The notes: a model not told the origin generated them from the sequence alone. Counted from the stretch's first letter, positions 32,570 to 40,297 are shown. The stretch is 64,000 nucleotides of DNA from Acinetobacter higginsii (GCF_000369525.1 NZ_KB850072.1:124001-188000), one strand, 5' to 3'. Translations and numbers: made by a program.

Positions 32570-33127
32570 ATGGATAGAAAGGCATTTTTTGATATTGCCC
32601 GTAAACTACTAGGCGGCAAGCTTACACAAAATCAAGTTGATCGATTTAGTGAAATTTTAGATGAATACCAATCTAGTGGTATGAAAACCAGTCAAGTCGG
32701 CATCAACTTAATCACCAGTTTTGAGGACCTGGTACTTACAGCCTATGATGATGGTGTGGGTGTTTGGACTATTGGTTTTGGTACAACGGTTTATCCAAAC
32801 GGCGTTAAAGTGAAAAGAGGTGATACCTGCACCAAAGCGCAAGCAGTGTCCTTTTTTCAACATGATTTGCGGCGCTTTGAGGCTGCAGTAAACCAAGCTG
32901 TAAATGTTGTTATTAATCAAAATCAGTTTGATGCACTGGTGAGCCTGACATACAACATTGGTGAAACAGCACTGAAAGAATCAACCTTAGTTAAAAAGCT
33001 AAATGCAAAAGACTATGCTGGTGCAGCTGACCAGTTTCCGCAATGGAATAAAGGCGGTGGGAAAGTAATGAAAGGGCTTGTTCGCCGCCGTGCTGCAGAG
33101 CGTGAACTTTTTTTGAAGGCTGTATGA
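32570..33127 (+). CDS. Endolysin, GH24 lysozyme
   Basis: The protein is 185 residues. The catalytic triad of T4-type lysozymes is visible as E52 (SFEDLVLTAYDDG), D61 and T67 (VWTIGFGT). 'QFDALVSLTYNIGETALKESTLVKKLNAKDYAGAADQFPQWNKGGGKVMKGLVRRRAAER' is the typical second half. The N-terminal 40 residues are an extra helical region. It cuts the glycan of peptidoglycan after holin action; no export signal is seen. Confidence 0.92.
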   Translation: MDRKAFFDIARKLLGGKLTQNQVDRFSEILDEYQSSGMKTSQVGINLITSFEDLVLTAYDDGVGVWTIGFGTTVYPNGVKVKRGDTCTKAQAVSFFQHDLRRFEAAVNQAVNVVINQNQFDALVSLTYNIGETALKESTLVKKLNAKDYAGAADQFPQWNKGGGKVMKGLVRRRAAERELFLKAV

Positions 33128-33128
33128 C

Positions 33129-33437
33129 ATGAGTGACACAGTAACTGAATTAACTCCATATCTGGAATATTGGAGCAGTGGGATGTACTTGTTTAAGTGT
33201 CCTGGCTGCAAGTATTTACATCCATTTCATGTTGAAGCACATCCGAATGGCAGCAAATGGAATTTTAATGGTGATGTCAATAAACCAGCATTCACGCCGT
33301 CATTACTCGTAAATGATCATCATCCAGAAAGCCGATGCCACTTATTTTTAACAGACGGAAAGATTCAATTCTTATCTGACTGCTACCATGAATTGGCAGG
33401 CCAGACAGTTGATATGGTACCGATTGAGGATGGGTGA
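33129..33437 (+). CDS. Phage protein, DUF6527-like, 102 aa
   Basis: 'LFKCPGCKYLHPFHVEAHPNGSKWNFNGDVNKPAFTPSLLV' followed by 'RCHLFLTDGKIQFLSDCYHELAG' has Cys/His pairs (CPGC, H, C, H) that could bind a metal. This is the pattern of DUF6527, common in the lysis region of Acinetobacter and Pseudomonas prophages. Function is not known. Confidence 0.7.
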   Translation: MSDTVTELTPYLEYWSSGMYLFKCPGCKYLHPFHVEAHPNGSKWNFNGDVNKPAFTPSLLVNDHHPESRCHLFLTDGKIQFLSDCYHELAGQTVDMVPIEDG

Positions 33438-33439
33438 TT

Positions 33440-33586
33440 ATGCAAAGTCAGATCCAAAAAGTTAAATGTAAACGCTCATTATCTTCATTGATTCTGAGCG
33501 TTTTTGTTTTGTGTATTTTACCTGGTTGCACGGCACATACGATCAATAACAATATTCATGTTGGGATATGTGTAAAAGCCCTCTGA
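33440..33586 (+). CDS. Small phage lipoprotein (possible o-spanin-like), 48 aa
   Basis: 'MQSQIQKVKCKRSLSSLILS' with a lipobox LPGC at residues 27-30 ('VLCILPGCTAHT') gives a lipoprotein whose mature part is about 18 residues. The position at the end of the lysis cassette suggests a spanin subunit (Rz1-like), but the mature peptide is shorter and not proline-rich, and no Rz partner is visible. The coding sequence contains a terminator-like hairpin. Confidence 0.5.
   Translation: MQSQIQKVKCKRSLSSLILSVFVLCILPGCTAHTINNNIHVGICVKAL
33470..33511 (+). terminator. Terminator-like hairpin within small lipoprotein gene
   Basis: AAACGCTCA (33470-33478) pairs perfectly with TGAGCGTTT (33495-33503) over a 16-base loop, followed by TTGTTTTG. 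It lies inside the 48-codon lipoprotein frame, so either the frame or the terminator may be the functional element. Confidence 0.5.
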
Positions 33587-33600
33587 TGAGGGCCTTTATC
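33575..33600 (+). terminator. Terminator at end of lysis cassette
   Basis: GCCCTC (33578-33583), loop TGAT, GAGGGC (33588-33593), then CTTTAT. It separates the late operon from the convergent integrase gene and includes the stop codon of the small lipoprotein. Confidence 0.65.
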
Positions 33601-33607
33601 GGTTATT

Positions 33608-34543
33608 TTAAGCAATCAACTCTTGTTCAGTAATAAAACCTTTAACCCAAATTTGCACCTTGTCTGCGTACCACTGCATTATTCTTTTTCTTTCCTCAAT
33701 GTATTTAGCCTTGTTATAAACGCCTTTTACCCCTCCAATTCTATGCGCCAGACACATTTCAATAGCATCATCACGCCACAAGTTTGATTCATAGCACGTT
33801 GTAGAGAATCTATGTCTGAAACCATGTATGTTTTGTTTCTGATAATACAGGGTGTGACTAACTGCACGACTTAAACACCAGCTTTGCATATAAGGGTTTT
33901 TATTAGATTTGTTCAAAGCAGGAAATACATAATCAGAAACAGGTGCTTTGTTTTTCCATTTTTTGAGTATGTTAACAATCTGATTAGACAACGGGACAGT
34001 GTGAGATAACCTTTTTTTCATTCTCTCCGCATGTATTGTCCATATCTGCTTGTCTAGATCAAACTCGTCCCACTTTGCTTGAACAGCCTCATTTGCTCTA
34101 ACTGCTGTGTATATAATTAACAGCAAAGCAACTTTTGCAGGAGTGGAAAGTTTTCCATGTTTTTTTACCTCATTAAAAAATAATGGCATTTCCTCCTCAG
34201 TTAAAAAAGGATGATTCTTCTCAACATGTTTTGCAAGGAACCGGCTTAATGGCTGTGCAGGGTTAAACTCACAGCATGTTTCATAAACAATGCCATAATC
34301 AAACACTTTGCAAATCAACTGGTGTGTTGTTCGTAAAGTACTTGTTTTACCCTCATTTTCTAATTTTTTGAAAATTGGCTGCAAATTGGAAACTTTGATT
34401 TGATGCATATTCAAAGGACCAATTTCCCCATTAATATGATTAAGAAAAATACCCAAGGCGGCATTTTCTGTTTGCTTCTCTACAGACTTTCTATAAGTTT
34501 CAAAAAAAGCAGAGAAACATTGACTAAAAGACATTTCTTTCAT
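33608..34543 (-). CDS. Tyrosine recombinase / phage integrase (short form)
   Basis: The protein is 311 residues. The catalytic residues of tyrosine recombinases are visible: R149 (YTAVRANEA), K about 177, H240-x-x-R243 (HGFRHRF), H267 and Y276 (GVYNKAKY). It lacks the N-terminal DUF4102 arm-binding domain of the second integrase and begins directly with the core-binding domain. It is convergent to the lysis genes. A promoter/operator/leader block duplicated at 35.86-35.94 kb lies directly upstream. Confidence 0.9.
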   Translation of the reverse strand: MKEMSFSQCFSAFFETYRKSVEKQTENAALGIFLNHINGEIGPLNMHQIKVSNLQPIFKKLENEGKTSTLRTTHQLICKVFDYGIVYETCCEFNPAQPLSRFLAKHVEKNHPFLTEEEMPLFFNEVKKHGKLSTPAKVALLLIIYTAVRANEAVQAKWDEFDLDKQIWTIHAERMKKRLSHTVPLSNQIVNILKKWKNKAPVSDYVFPALNKSNKNPYMQSWCLSRAVSHTLYYQKQNIHGFRHRFSTTCYESNLWRDDAIEMCLAHRIGGVKGVYNKAKYIEERKRIMQWYADKVQIWVKGFITEQELIA

Positions 34544-34544
34544 T

Positions 34545-34629
34545 AGATGTATTCCTAAATTTTAACGCTGGATTGCGTAAGACTGCGCGATTGCTGTCTA
34601 TGTGTTTATTGCAATCTCAAATTGAGATT
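34545..34629 (-). promoter_or_regulatory. Promoter/operator/leader block, copy 1 (upstream of integrase 1)
   Basis: Bases 34545-34601 are identical to 35858-35914. Further out is a 17-bp palindrome AATCTCAAATTGAGATT (34613-34629), also shared. Read on the minus strand, the palindrome would fall between weak -35 and -10 elements (TTACCG and TGCAAT), and the repeated 57 bases form the 5' leader with AGGA before the start codon. The palindrome also contains the stop region of the upstream HTH gene. Confidence 0.7.
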
Positions 34630-34864
34630 ACGGTAAGTGCTTTGAATGGAACAACTCTAAAATATTTTTCCATTTGTCTGCAGGCATATTCCTATGTCTA
34701 GGTTGATCATGCTCTGACATCCAATTTGCTAGCGTTGTATAACGCGCAGCGCCAATACTTTCCGCTATCTGTTGTTGTGTCATGCCAGTAGATTGAAGTT
34801 CTTCTACAACCAGTCGCAAATTGGAAGGTGTATAGCCTGGCTCAAATTCAATTTTTTTGATCAC
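34628..34864 (-). CDS. Small HTH (Cro/CI-like) protein, 78 aa
   Basis: The GTG start at 34864 is chosen because GGAGAG lies nine bases upstream; the ATG 24 bases earlier lacks one. 'LQSTGMTQQQIAESIGAARYTTLANWMS' is a helix-turn-helix typical of Cro/CI-like regulators. It overlaps the end of the next gene upstream. It may bind the shared palindromic operator. Confidence 0.72.
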   Translation of the reverse strand: MIKKIEFEPGYTPSNLRLVVEELQSTGMTQQQIAESIGAARYTTLANWMSEHDQPRHRNMPADKWKNILELFHSKHLP

Positions 34865-35132
34865 GATAATTGCTCTCCAGGACTTCAAAAAGATGATCGA
34901 TATTTTTATATCCCATCTTCATTGATCGGACCTCATATTCAAAGATAGCCCATGCAGATTGACTAGGTGCTTTCAGATCAGTGGGATCAAGCCACTGCTT
35001 AAAAGTACGATCTCCGATTCTTGCCATATGTGCTGCTTTTTTTATACTGATATTCAGTTCATCAATAATTGTTTGAATATCAGCTGATGAAGGAGGGGTC
35101 CAATTTTTTACTGTCATGAGTATCAATAACAT
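34848..35132 (-). CDS. Small DNA-binding-like protein, 94 aa
   Basis: The start is supported by AGGAG eight bases upstream. 'IIDELNISIKKAAHMARIGDRTFKQWLDPTD' resembles a helix-turn-helix with recognition helix 'DRTFKQWL'. The C-terminal 'SAWAIFEYEVRSMKMGYK' is helical. It overlaps the following HTH gene by 17 bases, so the two are likely co-translated. A GGGGCA/TGCCCC hairpin (35153-35168) lies just before its ribosome-binding site. Confidence 0.6.
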   Translation of the reverse strand: MLLILMTVKNWTPPSSADIQTIIDELNISIKKAAHMARIGDRTFKQWLDPTDLKAPSQSAWAIFEYEVRSMKMGYKNIDHLFEVLESNYRDQKN

Positions 35133-35178
35133 AATAAATACTCCTCAAGTGTGGGGCATTGCTGCCCCCAAAATCAAG

Positions 35179-35856
35179 CTATTCATCTTGTTTAAGTGGA
35201 CGTATATTTAGTACATCTGGACAGTCAGAAATTCTGTCACGATCGGGGCGGTTATAATTAATGCTAGCCAAATATTCTAATGCTGGACTAATAAAGCCTA
35301 CATTTCTTAATTTTTCGCATTCTTCTTTAATGATGCTACGTTGTGCATCAAACTTTGCACGCTCACCAACTTTTCGATGTAAGTTGCTCATTTCTGATTT
35401 AGCTTTTTGAATGCGATCAAAATCAATCACCCCATTTAGAAAGTTTTGAATTTGGGATCTGGTTTTTAAAATCTCATCTTCTTCAGCTTTTCGATCAGCT
35501 TTAGCTATTTCAATGCTCTCTTTTACAGTTTTTAATTCATCAAGAATCACTTGCCATTCCTGATGAGTTTTTCTTTTTGCAGTGATGCTATTTTTAATAG
35601 TTTCTAACTCAGCTTTTGCTGAGAATAGATCCGCCTCGGCTTCTTCAACTTCCTTCGATTTTTCAATTTCAGCATCAACCTGTTCGGCAGATTCTGTCCA
35701 TTCAGTTAGTTTTTTAAATGAGCGTGGACCCACTTCCCATTGCTTTGCTATTGGATTCCATTTAGCTGTTTTAAAAACGGATTTAAAGTTATCTTTTAAC
35801 TCGAAAGGAAATTTTACAGCATAGCCAGATTCAATTTTTTTAACTTCAATAGTCAT
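35179..35856 (-). CDS. Coiled-coil protein with N-terminal DUF5710-like segment, 225 aa
   Basis: Residues 1-50 ('VKKIESGYAVKFPFELKDNF', then 'VFKTAKWNPIAKQWEVGPRS') resemble the small fold in DUF5710/TraC-type proteins with the pattern W-x-P-x-x-x-x-W. Residues about 58-165 are a charged coiled coil, and the end 'GFISPALEYLASINYNRPDRD' is compact. Function is unknown; perhaps it binds DNA or a partner. It is the first gene after promoter block copy 2 and leads into the two small regulators. Confidence 0.62.
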   Translation of the reverse strand: MTIEVKKIESGYAVKFPFELKDNFKSVFKTAKWNPIAKQWEVGPRSFKKLTEWTESAEQVDAEIEKSKEVEEAEADLFSAKAELETIKNSITAKRKTHQEWQVILDELKTVKESIEIAKADRKAEEDEILKTRSQIQNFLNGVIDFDRIQKAKSEMSNLHRKVGERAKFDAQRSIIKEECEKLRNVGFISPALEYLASINYNRPDRDRISDCPDVLNIRPLKQDE

Positions 35857-35857
35857 G

Positions 35858-35953
35858 AGATGTATTCCTAAATTTTAACGCTGGATTGCGTAAGACTGCG
35901 CGATTGCTGTCTATAGGTTTATATTAATCTCAAATTGAGATTATTGCAAGTGA
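35858..35953 (-). promoter_or_regulatory. Promoter/operator/leader block, copy 2 (upstream of coiled-coil gene)
   Basis: Read on the minus strand: -35 TTGCAA, a 17-bp spacer and -10 TAATAT. The spacer is nearly all palindrome (AATCTCAAATTGAGATT at 35926-35942). The 57-bp leader (35858-35914) is identical to that before integrase 1. A repressor binding the palindrome would block RNA polymerase directly. The two blocks suggest joint control of both units. Confidence 0.7.
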
Positions 35954-35983
35954 ATATTCCCTGCGCCGACAAACGGCATTAAT

Positions 35984-36207
35984 TCACTCTCTCACCTGAT
36001 TAAATCCTTTCAACTTACGGCCCTTCGTAACTAGAAATCTATTTACCTCATCTTGATTAGCGAATTTAATAGCGCCGTCCTGTTCATCTTTAAGCACGTA
36101 TTGTTCGTGTACATTGCGCTGAAGTCGCTGTAATCTTGAAAATCTTCATGCTCATTTTGAACAATATGAAGATACTTCCCATCTTTCTTGAAGTATATAT
36201 ATTTCAT
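35984..36207 (-). pseudogene. Frameshifted small gene downstream of integrase 2
   Basis: It starts ATG at 36207, coupled to the integrase stop by TAATG. The frame reads 'MKYIYFKKDGKYLHIVQNEH' and on, then runs into a stop at 36043. The -1 frame continues the protein sensibly to TGA at 35984 ('RNVHEQYVLKDEQDGAIKF', 'VNRFLVTKGRKLKGFNQVRE'). The best joint is the TTTT at GAAGATTTTCAAG, where one missing T would restore a 74-residue protein. A programmed frameshift is less likely but not excluded. Function is unknown. Confidence 0.6.
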
Positions 36208-37418
36208 TATTCCCCCCAAGTATCAATATGATCAGACCACCATTGCATCATAGTTCGTCGATCATTGAGCCATTGGGCATGATTGTATGAGGCTCGTGTT
36301 TTATTATCGGATGCATGGGCGAGTTGTAATTCTACCCAATCAAGATTAAAGCCATTTTCATTGGCCACTGTTGAAGCAGTTGCACGTAATGAATGCATAG
36401 TAAATTCAAACTTCATATTTTGTAATGCAGTATTCAGTGTTGTTTTACCCATCATGCCGCCATCCTCCCCAGGGAAAATATACTCGCTGTTTGGGTAGAG
36501 TGCATATTGTTCCCTGAGTAAATCGATCATCTGATCCGATAAAGGAACTATGTGTAAGCGATTCTTTTTCATATTGCGCTTACCTGCCAAAATATCAGCC
36601 CTCGACACTGCTGGAATCGTCCATGTGCGGTCATCAAAATTAATAAATTCTTTTAGACCTCTACGAATCTCAATACTTCTCAACCATGTGTAAGCTGCAG
36701 CGGTAATCGCATTTTTAGTGCTGGTAAGCCCACCATAATTACTCAATCTAGTATGCAGCTCACGTTTTTCGATTTCAGTGAGTGGGCGAGCATGAATGAT
36801 ATCTGGTTTTTTTAGATATCCCCTTAAAGCATATGTTGGATCTATGGAAATGCGTTTGGTGATAATTGCATATCGCATGACCTCACCGATCATTTGACGT
36901 ACAAATATGCCTCTGGTTTCTCCTGTACCTTTTCCAGTCTTTCTGATTCTGGACGTAGTACTATCCAGAACAGTTTTAATATCGATTGAATCAATCTCAT
37001 GAATTGGTTTGCTACCAATAATAGGGAACACATCTCTATTAAAGTAGCTGTTACGACGCTGAAACCATTCCTCAGATTGCTGCCCTTTTTTGGATTCCAT
37101 ATATTCAGCAGTTACTAAAAAGAATGTTCCGTTGCTGGCTTTAATCGCTTCAAGTCGTTCGTGTTGAAGAAAGCTAGATGGATCTGTACCATCTGCTAAC
37201 TGTTTACGATATTCTAAAGTTTTTAAGCGTGCTTCAGCTAAAGTTGTACCAGGGTATTGACCAATGGTTAACATTTTTGCTTTAGTAAGGAAGCGATAAC
37301 GATAACGCCAGAACTTACCACCTGATGGGCGGATTTCCAAACATAATCCTGAATGATCTGCAACACGGTAAATTTTTTCTTTTGGCTTTAATTGTTTGAT
37401 TTTAAGATCGTTTAGCAT
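36207..37418 (-). CDS. Tyrosine recombinase / integrase (P4 type with DUF4102)
   Basis: The protein is 403 residues. The N-terminal DUF4102 arm-binding domain is seen as 'KEKIYRVADHSGLCLEIRPSGGKFWRYRYRF..KAKMLTIGQYPGTTLAEAR'. Catalytic residues are R247 (YTWLRSIEI), H342-x-x-R345 (HSLRAT), H368 and Y378 (ASYNHAQW). It would integrate and excise the element at the adjacent att site near 37.5 kb. It is the outermost phage gene and divergent from host dgkA only by terminators and repeats. Confidence 0.93.
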   Translation of the reverse strand: MLNDLKIKQLKPKEKIYRVADHSGLCLEIRPSGGKFWRYRYRFLTKAKMLTIGQYPGTTLAEARLKTLEYRKQLADGTDPSSFLQHERLEAIKASNGTFFLVTAEYMESKKGQQSEEWFQRRNSYFNRDVFPIIGSKPIHEIDSIDIKTVLDSTTSRIRKTGKGTGETRGIFVRQMIGEVMRYAIITKRISIDPTYALRGYLKKPDIIHARPLTEIEKRELHTRLSNYGGLTSTKNAITAAAYTWLRSIEIRRGLKEFINFDDRTWTIPAVSRADILAGKRNMKKNRLHIVPLSDQMIDLLREQYALYPNSEYIFPGEDGGMMGKTTLNTALQNMKFEFTMHSLRATASTVANENGFNLDWVELQLAHASDNKTRASYNHAQWLNDRRTMMQWWSDHIDTWGE

Positions 37419-37419
37419 G

Positions 37420-37620
37420 ATGTGTGAGTAAGGGTGTTTTTAAGCGGCGTTACTCACAATCTTACTCACAAATTTTAGTAATGTCATGTAATACTAGGTT
37501 AGGCTAGGTTAGATTAAAAAAACTTAACCGATGATAAAATAAAATTTAGGTAATACAAGGTAATAGAACGTTATTACCACGTTAGGCATGATGTAATTCA
37601 TCTACGTCTAGATCAAAAAA
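37420..37620. other. Putative att/regulatory region between integrase and host DNA
   Basis: TTACTCACA occurs at 37450-37458 and 37462-37470 and inverted (TGTGAGTAA) at 37423-37431. Short TAGGTTAGG/TAGGTTAGA repeats lie near 37494-37512 and GGTAATA repeats at 37553-37565. Such short repeats beside an integrase start are candidates for integrase arm sites or an operator. No tRNA gene is seen, so the attachment target is probably intergenic. The core cannot be defined. Confidence 0.5.
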
Positions 37621-37648
37621 ATCCCTGCATATGCAGGGATTTTTTTTA
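37615..37648. terminator. Bidirectional terminator downstream of dgkA
   Basis: ATCCCTGCAT/ATGCAGGGAT (37621-37640) is a perfect palindrome flanked by A6 and T8, so it works in both directions. For the minus strand it ends dgkA. Confidence 0.85.
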
Positions 37649-37666
37649 TTGACCATTTTGGAGGAT

Positions 37667-38041
37667 TTAACGAAATAAAATAATCATCCACGTAAAGAAA
37701 ATAATCGCTAAAGATACAAATTGCGCAGCACTGCCCATATCTTTTGCATTCTTAGACAATGGATTTTTTTCTAAGGATACACGATCAACAACGGCTTCAA
37801 TGGCGGAATTAAACAGCTCTACAATAATTGCCAATAAACAGACAGCAACCATCAACGCTTGTTCAACGGCTGATACATGTACCAAGAAGCTCATCGGGAT
37901 CAAGATCGCATTCAGTAATAGGATTTGTCGGAAGGCAGCTTCATGGCTAAAAGCGGCTTTAAATCCTGCGATTGAATAGCCTGTGGCATTTAAAATCCGC
38001 TTAATGCCACTTTTGCCTTTATAGGGAGAGTATTGCGTCAT
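37667..38041 (-). CDS. dgkA: Diacylglycerol kinase
   Basis: The protein is 124 residues from ATG 38041, close to the 122 of E. coli DgkA; upstream in-frame starts would add an atypical extension. Three hydrophobic segments and the conserved 'VELFNSAIEAVVDRVS' and 'NPLSKNAKDMGSAAQFVSL' motifs identify it. It phosphorylates diacylglycerol released from membrane-derived phospholipid turnover back to phosphatidate, in the inner membrane. Confidence 0.93.
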   Translation of the reverse strand: MTQYSPYKGKSGIKRILNATGYSIAGFKAAFSHEAAFRQILLLNAILIPMSFLVHVSAVEQALMVAVCLLAIIVELFNSAIEAVVDRVSLEKNPLSKNAKDMGSAAQFVSLAIIFFTWMIILFR

Positions 38042-38231
38042 TACGATAGAGGAATGAGAGAAAGGCTTATTATAAGAGCAAAGATGTTGCAGTAAATTGG
38101 CAATATGTCGCATGCATGTACGAACACCAGACTTTTTCTGTCATTTAATCGATGCCATGTTGTATTTATGAATTGTCAATTGCGATCGTGCTAAGGATAA
38201 TAAGCTGAGATCTATAGAAGGACATTTCTGC

Positions 38232-39299
38232 ATGAAAATTATCGCAGATGAAAATTTGGCATTTACCGATTATTTCTTTGCGGAATTTGCAGAAATACAG
38301 CACCGAGCAGGACGTACCCTGACTCATGCGGATGTACAGGATGCCGATGCACTTTTAGTTCGCTCTGTGACCAAAGTGAACCACACCTTAATTGACCAAA
38401 CGAAAATTAAGTTTGTAGGCAGTGCCACCATTGGAACGGATCATCTCGACATTCAGGCACTCGGGCAACAACATATTGCGTGGAGTAATGCCGCAGGTTG
38501 TAATGCACAAGCTGTTGCAGAATATGTGATTACCGCGTTATTACATTTAGATATTAATCTTTTAGAAAAAAATAAAGCCTTCACCTTAGCCATTGTTGGT
38601 TTAGGGAATGTCGGCAGTCGACTTGCCGTGATGGCACAACTCCTCGGTTGGAATGTAATTGGATATGATCCTTATGTGCAATTAGGCGGTATTGAAAATG
38701 TCTCTTTTGATGAGCTGTTAAAACGTGCTGATGCAATTTCAATTCATGTGCCTTTAACCTTATCGGGTGATTTCCCGACGCAGCATTTATTTGATGCAAC
38801 TGCTTTGGCTGCAATGAAACCCTCTGCTGTTTTAATCAATAGTGCGCGTGGACCAGTGGTTGAGCAAGCGGCCTTGATGACGGATATTGCAACAACCAAA
38901 CGTCAAGTGGTGCTGGATGTATTTGAGTTTGAACCAGAAATTTCTGAGCAACTGTTGGATTTATTGGCCTTAGCAACGCCACATATTGCGGGTTATAGTC
39001 TGGAAGGGAAGGCCAGAGGCACACAGATGATCTATCAAGCTTTTTGCGATAAATTTTCTTATGAAGCCTCAAAGCGTTTTGAGAGTCAATTGCCTCAGGT
39101 GGAACAATATTTCGGACAGCCGGATTTAAAAGCTGCGCTTAAACAACATCTCACTCAGATTTATGATATTGCTGCTGATGATCAGCAACTTCGTGCTTGT
39201 GTTCAGGGCGGCAAGGTTGAGCAAACCGCATTTGATTTACTTCGTAAAAATTATCCTTTGCGCCGTGAATGGGCTGCACATGGTGGGCCAAAAGCATGA
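38232..39299 (+). CDS. pdxB: Erythronate-4-phosphate dehydrogenase
   Basis: The protein is 355 residues. It is a D-2-hydroxyacid dehydrogenase with the NAD motif 'VGLGNVGSRL' (about residue 120), R in 'INSARGPVVEQAAL', E in 'FEFEPEI' and H in 'ATPHIAGYS'. The extra C-terminal PdxB dimerisation region follows. It oxidises 4-phosphoerythronate in the de novo pathway to pyridoxal phosphate. It is followed by epmA with an ATGA overlap, forming an operon. Confidence 0.95.
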   Translation: MKIIADENLAFTDYFFAEFAEIQHRAGRTLTHADVQDADALLVRSVTKVNHTLIDQTKIKFVGSATIGTDHLDIQALGQQHIAWSNAAGCNAQAVAEYVITALLHLDINLLEKNKAFTLAIVGLGNVGSRLAVMAQLLGWNVIGYDPYVQLGGIENVSFDELLKRADAISIHVPLTLSGDFPTQHLFDATALAAMKPSAVLINSARGPVVEQAALMTDIATTKRQVVLDVFEFEPEISEQLLDLLALATPHIAGYSLEGKARGTQMIYQAFCDKFSYEASKRFESQLPQVEQYFGQPDLKAALKQHLTQIYDIAADDQQLRACVQGGKVEQTAFDLLRKNYPLRREWAAHGGPKA

Positions 39300-40279
39300 G
39301 TCAAGATATGAAAAGCTACCAACCGACCTGTTCACTTGAGGCCTTAAAAGCGCGTGCTGAGATGTACAGCAAGATTCGTCAATTCTTTGCGCATCGGCAA
39401 GTGCTGGAAGTAGAAACACCAGTTCTGTCGCAGGCAGGTGTGACGGATGTACATTTGGCTTCTGTTCAAGTACAGCGTCATATTCACGGTAAATTAAATA
39501 CTCAGTATTTACAGACCTCGCCTGAATTTCCAATGAAACGTTTATTGGCCAGTGGCAGTGGGGCAATCTATCAAATTTGCAAAGTATTTCGTGATGATGA
39601 ACATGGGCGTAAGCACAACAGTGAATTTACCATGTTGGAATGGTATCGACCGGGATTAGACTTAAAGGGCTTGATGCATGAAACTGCGGAGCTGTTAGAA
39701 AGCTGTTTGGCACATCGTTTTGGCGATATTCGACCTATCGTTCTCAGTTATAAGCATGCTTTTCAGGATCGTTTGGAGATTAATCCTTTGCAAGCGAGCT
39801 TGAAACAACTCAAAGATACAGCCAATCGTGTTGGGCTTAATCTTGATTTGGGTGATGATCGTCTAGCTTATATGGACCTGTTATTCTCGCACTTTGTCGA
39901 ACCTAGTCTAGGCTTCGATGCACCTGTATTTTTGACTGATTTTCCACCTGAAATGGCATCACTGGCAAAAGTAAAACAGGATGAGGATGGTGAATCCGTT
40001 GCCGCACGTTTTGAGGTGTATATTGAAGGTTTAGAGCTGGCCAATGCCTACGATGAGTTATTAGATGCTGAAATTCTAGCATCTCGTTTTGAGGCAGATA
40101 ATGCAGAGCGTGCAAAGCAGGGTTTGGTGGTGATTCCAACGGATCAGCATTTATTGGCAGCTTTACCCCATATGCCTGAATGTTCTGGTATTGCTTTGGG
40201 TATCGACCGCTTACTCATGGTTGCCATGAATCAAGTCAAAATTGACCAAGTGATTGCATTTCCTGCTGAGATTGCCTAG
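39296..40279 (+). CDS. epmA: Elongation factor P beta-lysylation protein EpmA (GenX/PoxA)
   Basis: The protein is 327 residues from the ATG overlapping the pdxB stop. It is a class II lysyl-tRNA synthetase core without the anticodon-binding domain: motif 2 'FRDDEHGRKHNSEFTMLEWY' and motif 3 'SGIALGIDRLLM'. The family ligates (R)-beta-lysine to EF-P in place of a tRNA, relieving ribosome stalling at polyproline. Confidence 0.93.
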   Translation: MSQDMKSYQPTCSLEALKARAEMYSKIRQFFAHRQVLEVETPVLSQAGVTDVHLASVQVQRHIHGKLNTQYLQTSPEFPMKRLLASGSGAIYQICKVFRDDEHGRKHNSEFTMLEWYRPGLDLKGLMHETAELLESCLAHRFGDIRPIVLSYKHAFQDRLEINPLQASLKQLKDTANRVGLNLDLGDDRLAYMDLLFSHFVEPSLGFDAPVFLTDFPPEMASLAKVKQDEDGESVAARFEVYIEGLELANAYDELLDAEILASRFEADNAERAKQGLVVIPTDQHLLAALPHMPECSGIALGIDRLLMVAMNQVKIDQVIAFPAEIA

Positions 40280-40297
40280 GACTTTTATTTTCAATCC

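Larger units (their letters stand above)
1..37600. mobile_element. Integrated myovirus prophage plus integrase-bearing appendix (left end outside window)
   Basis: Phage replication, packaging, head, contractile tail, baseplate, fibre and lysis genes follow one another on the plus strand to about 33.6 kb. They are followed by two tyrosine recombinase genes on the minus strand, and host genes begin with dgkA at 37.67 kb. The right boundary is placed in the gene-free stretch 37,420-37,620 only because it separates the outer integrase from the host. I cannot identify the att core because the other end of the prophage is missing. The two integrases suggest either two adjacent elements or a mosaic end. 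Confidence 0.9.

Noticed and set aside
35153..35168. Terminator before the 94-residue gene
   Set aside because: The GGGGCA/TGCCCC stem has no T tract on the minus strand; at most it could affect translation.
34545..35942. Insertion element bounded by the 57-bp direct repeats
   Set aside because: No transposase lies between, no target duplication, and each copy sits as promoter and leader before a gene, so duplication of a regulatory block is simpler.
37420..37620. tRNA gene as integration target
   Set aside because: No cloverleaf or conserved GTTCGAATC-type arm was seen here or elsewhere in the window.
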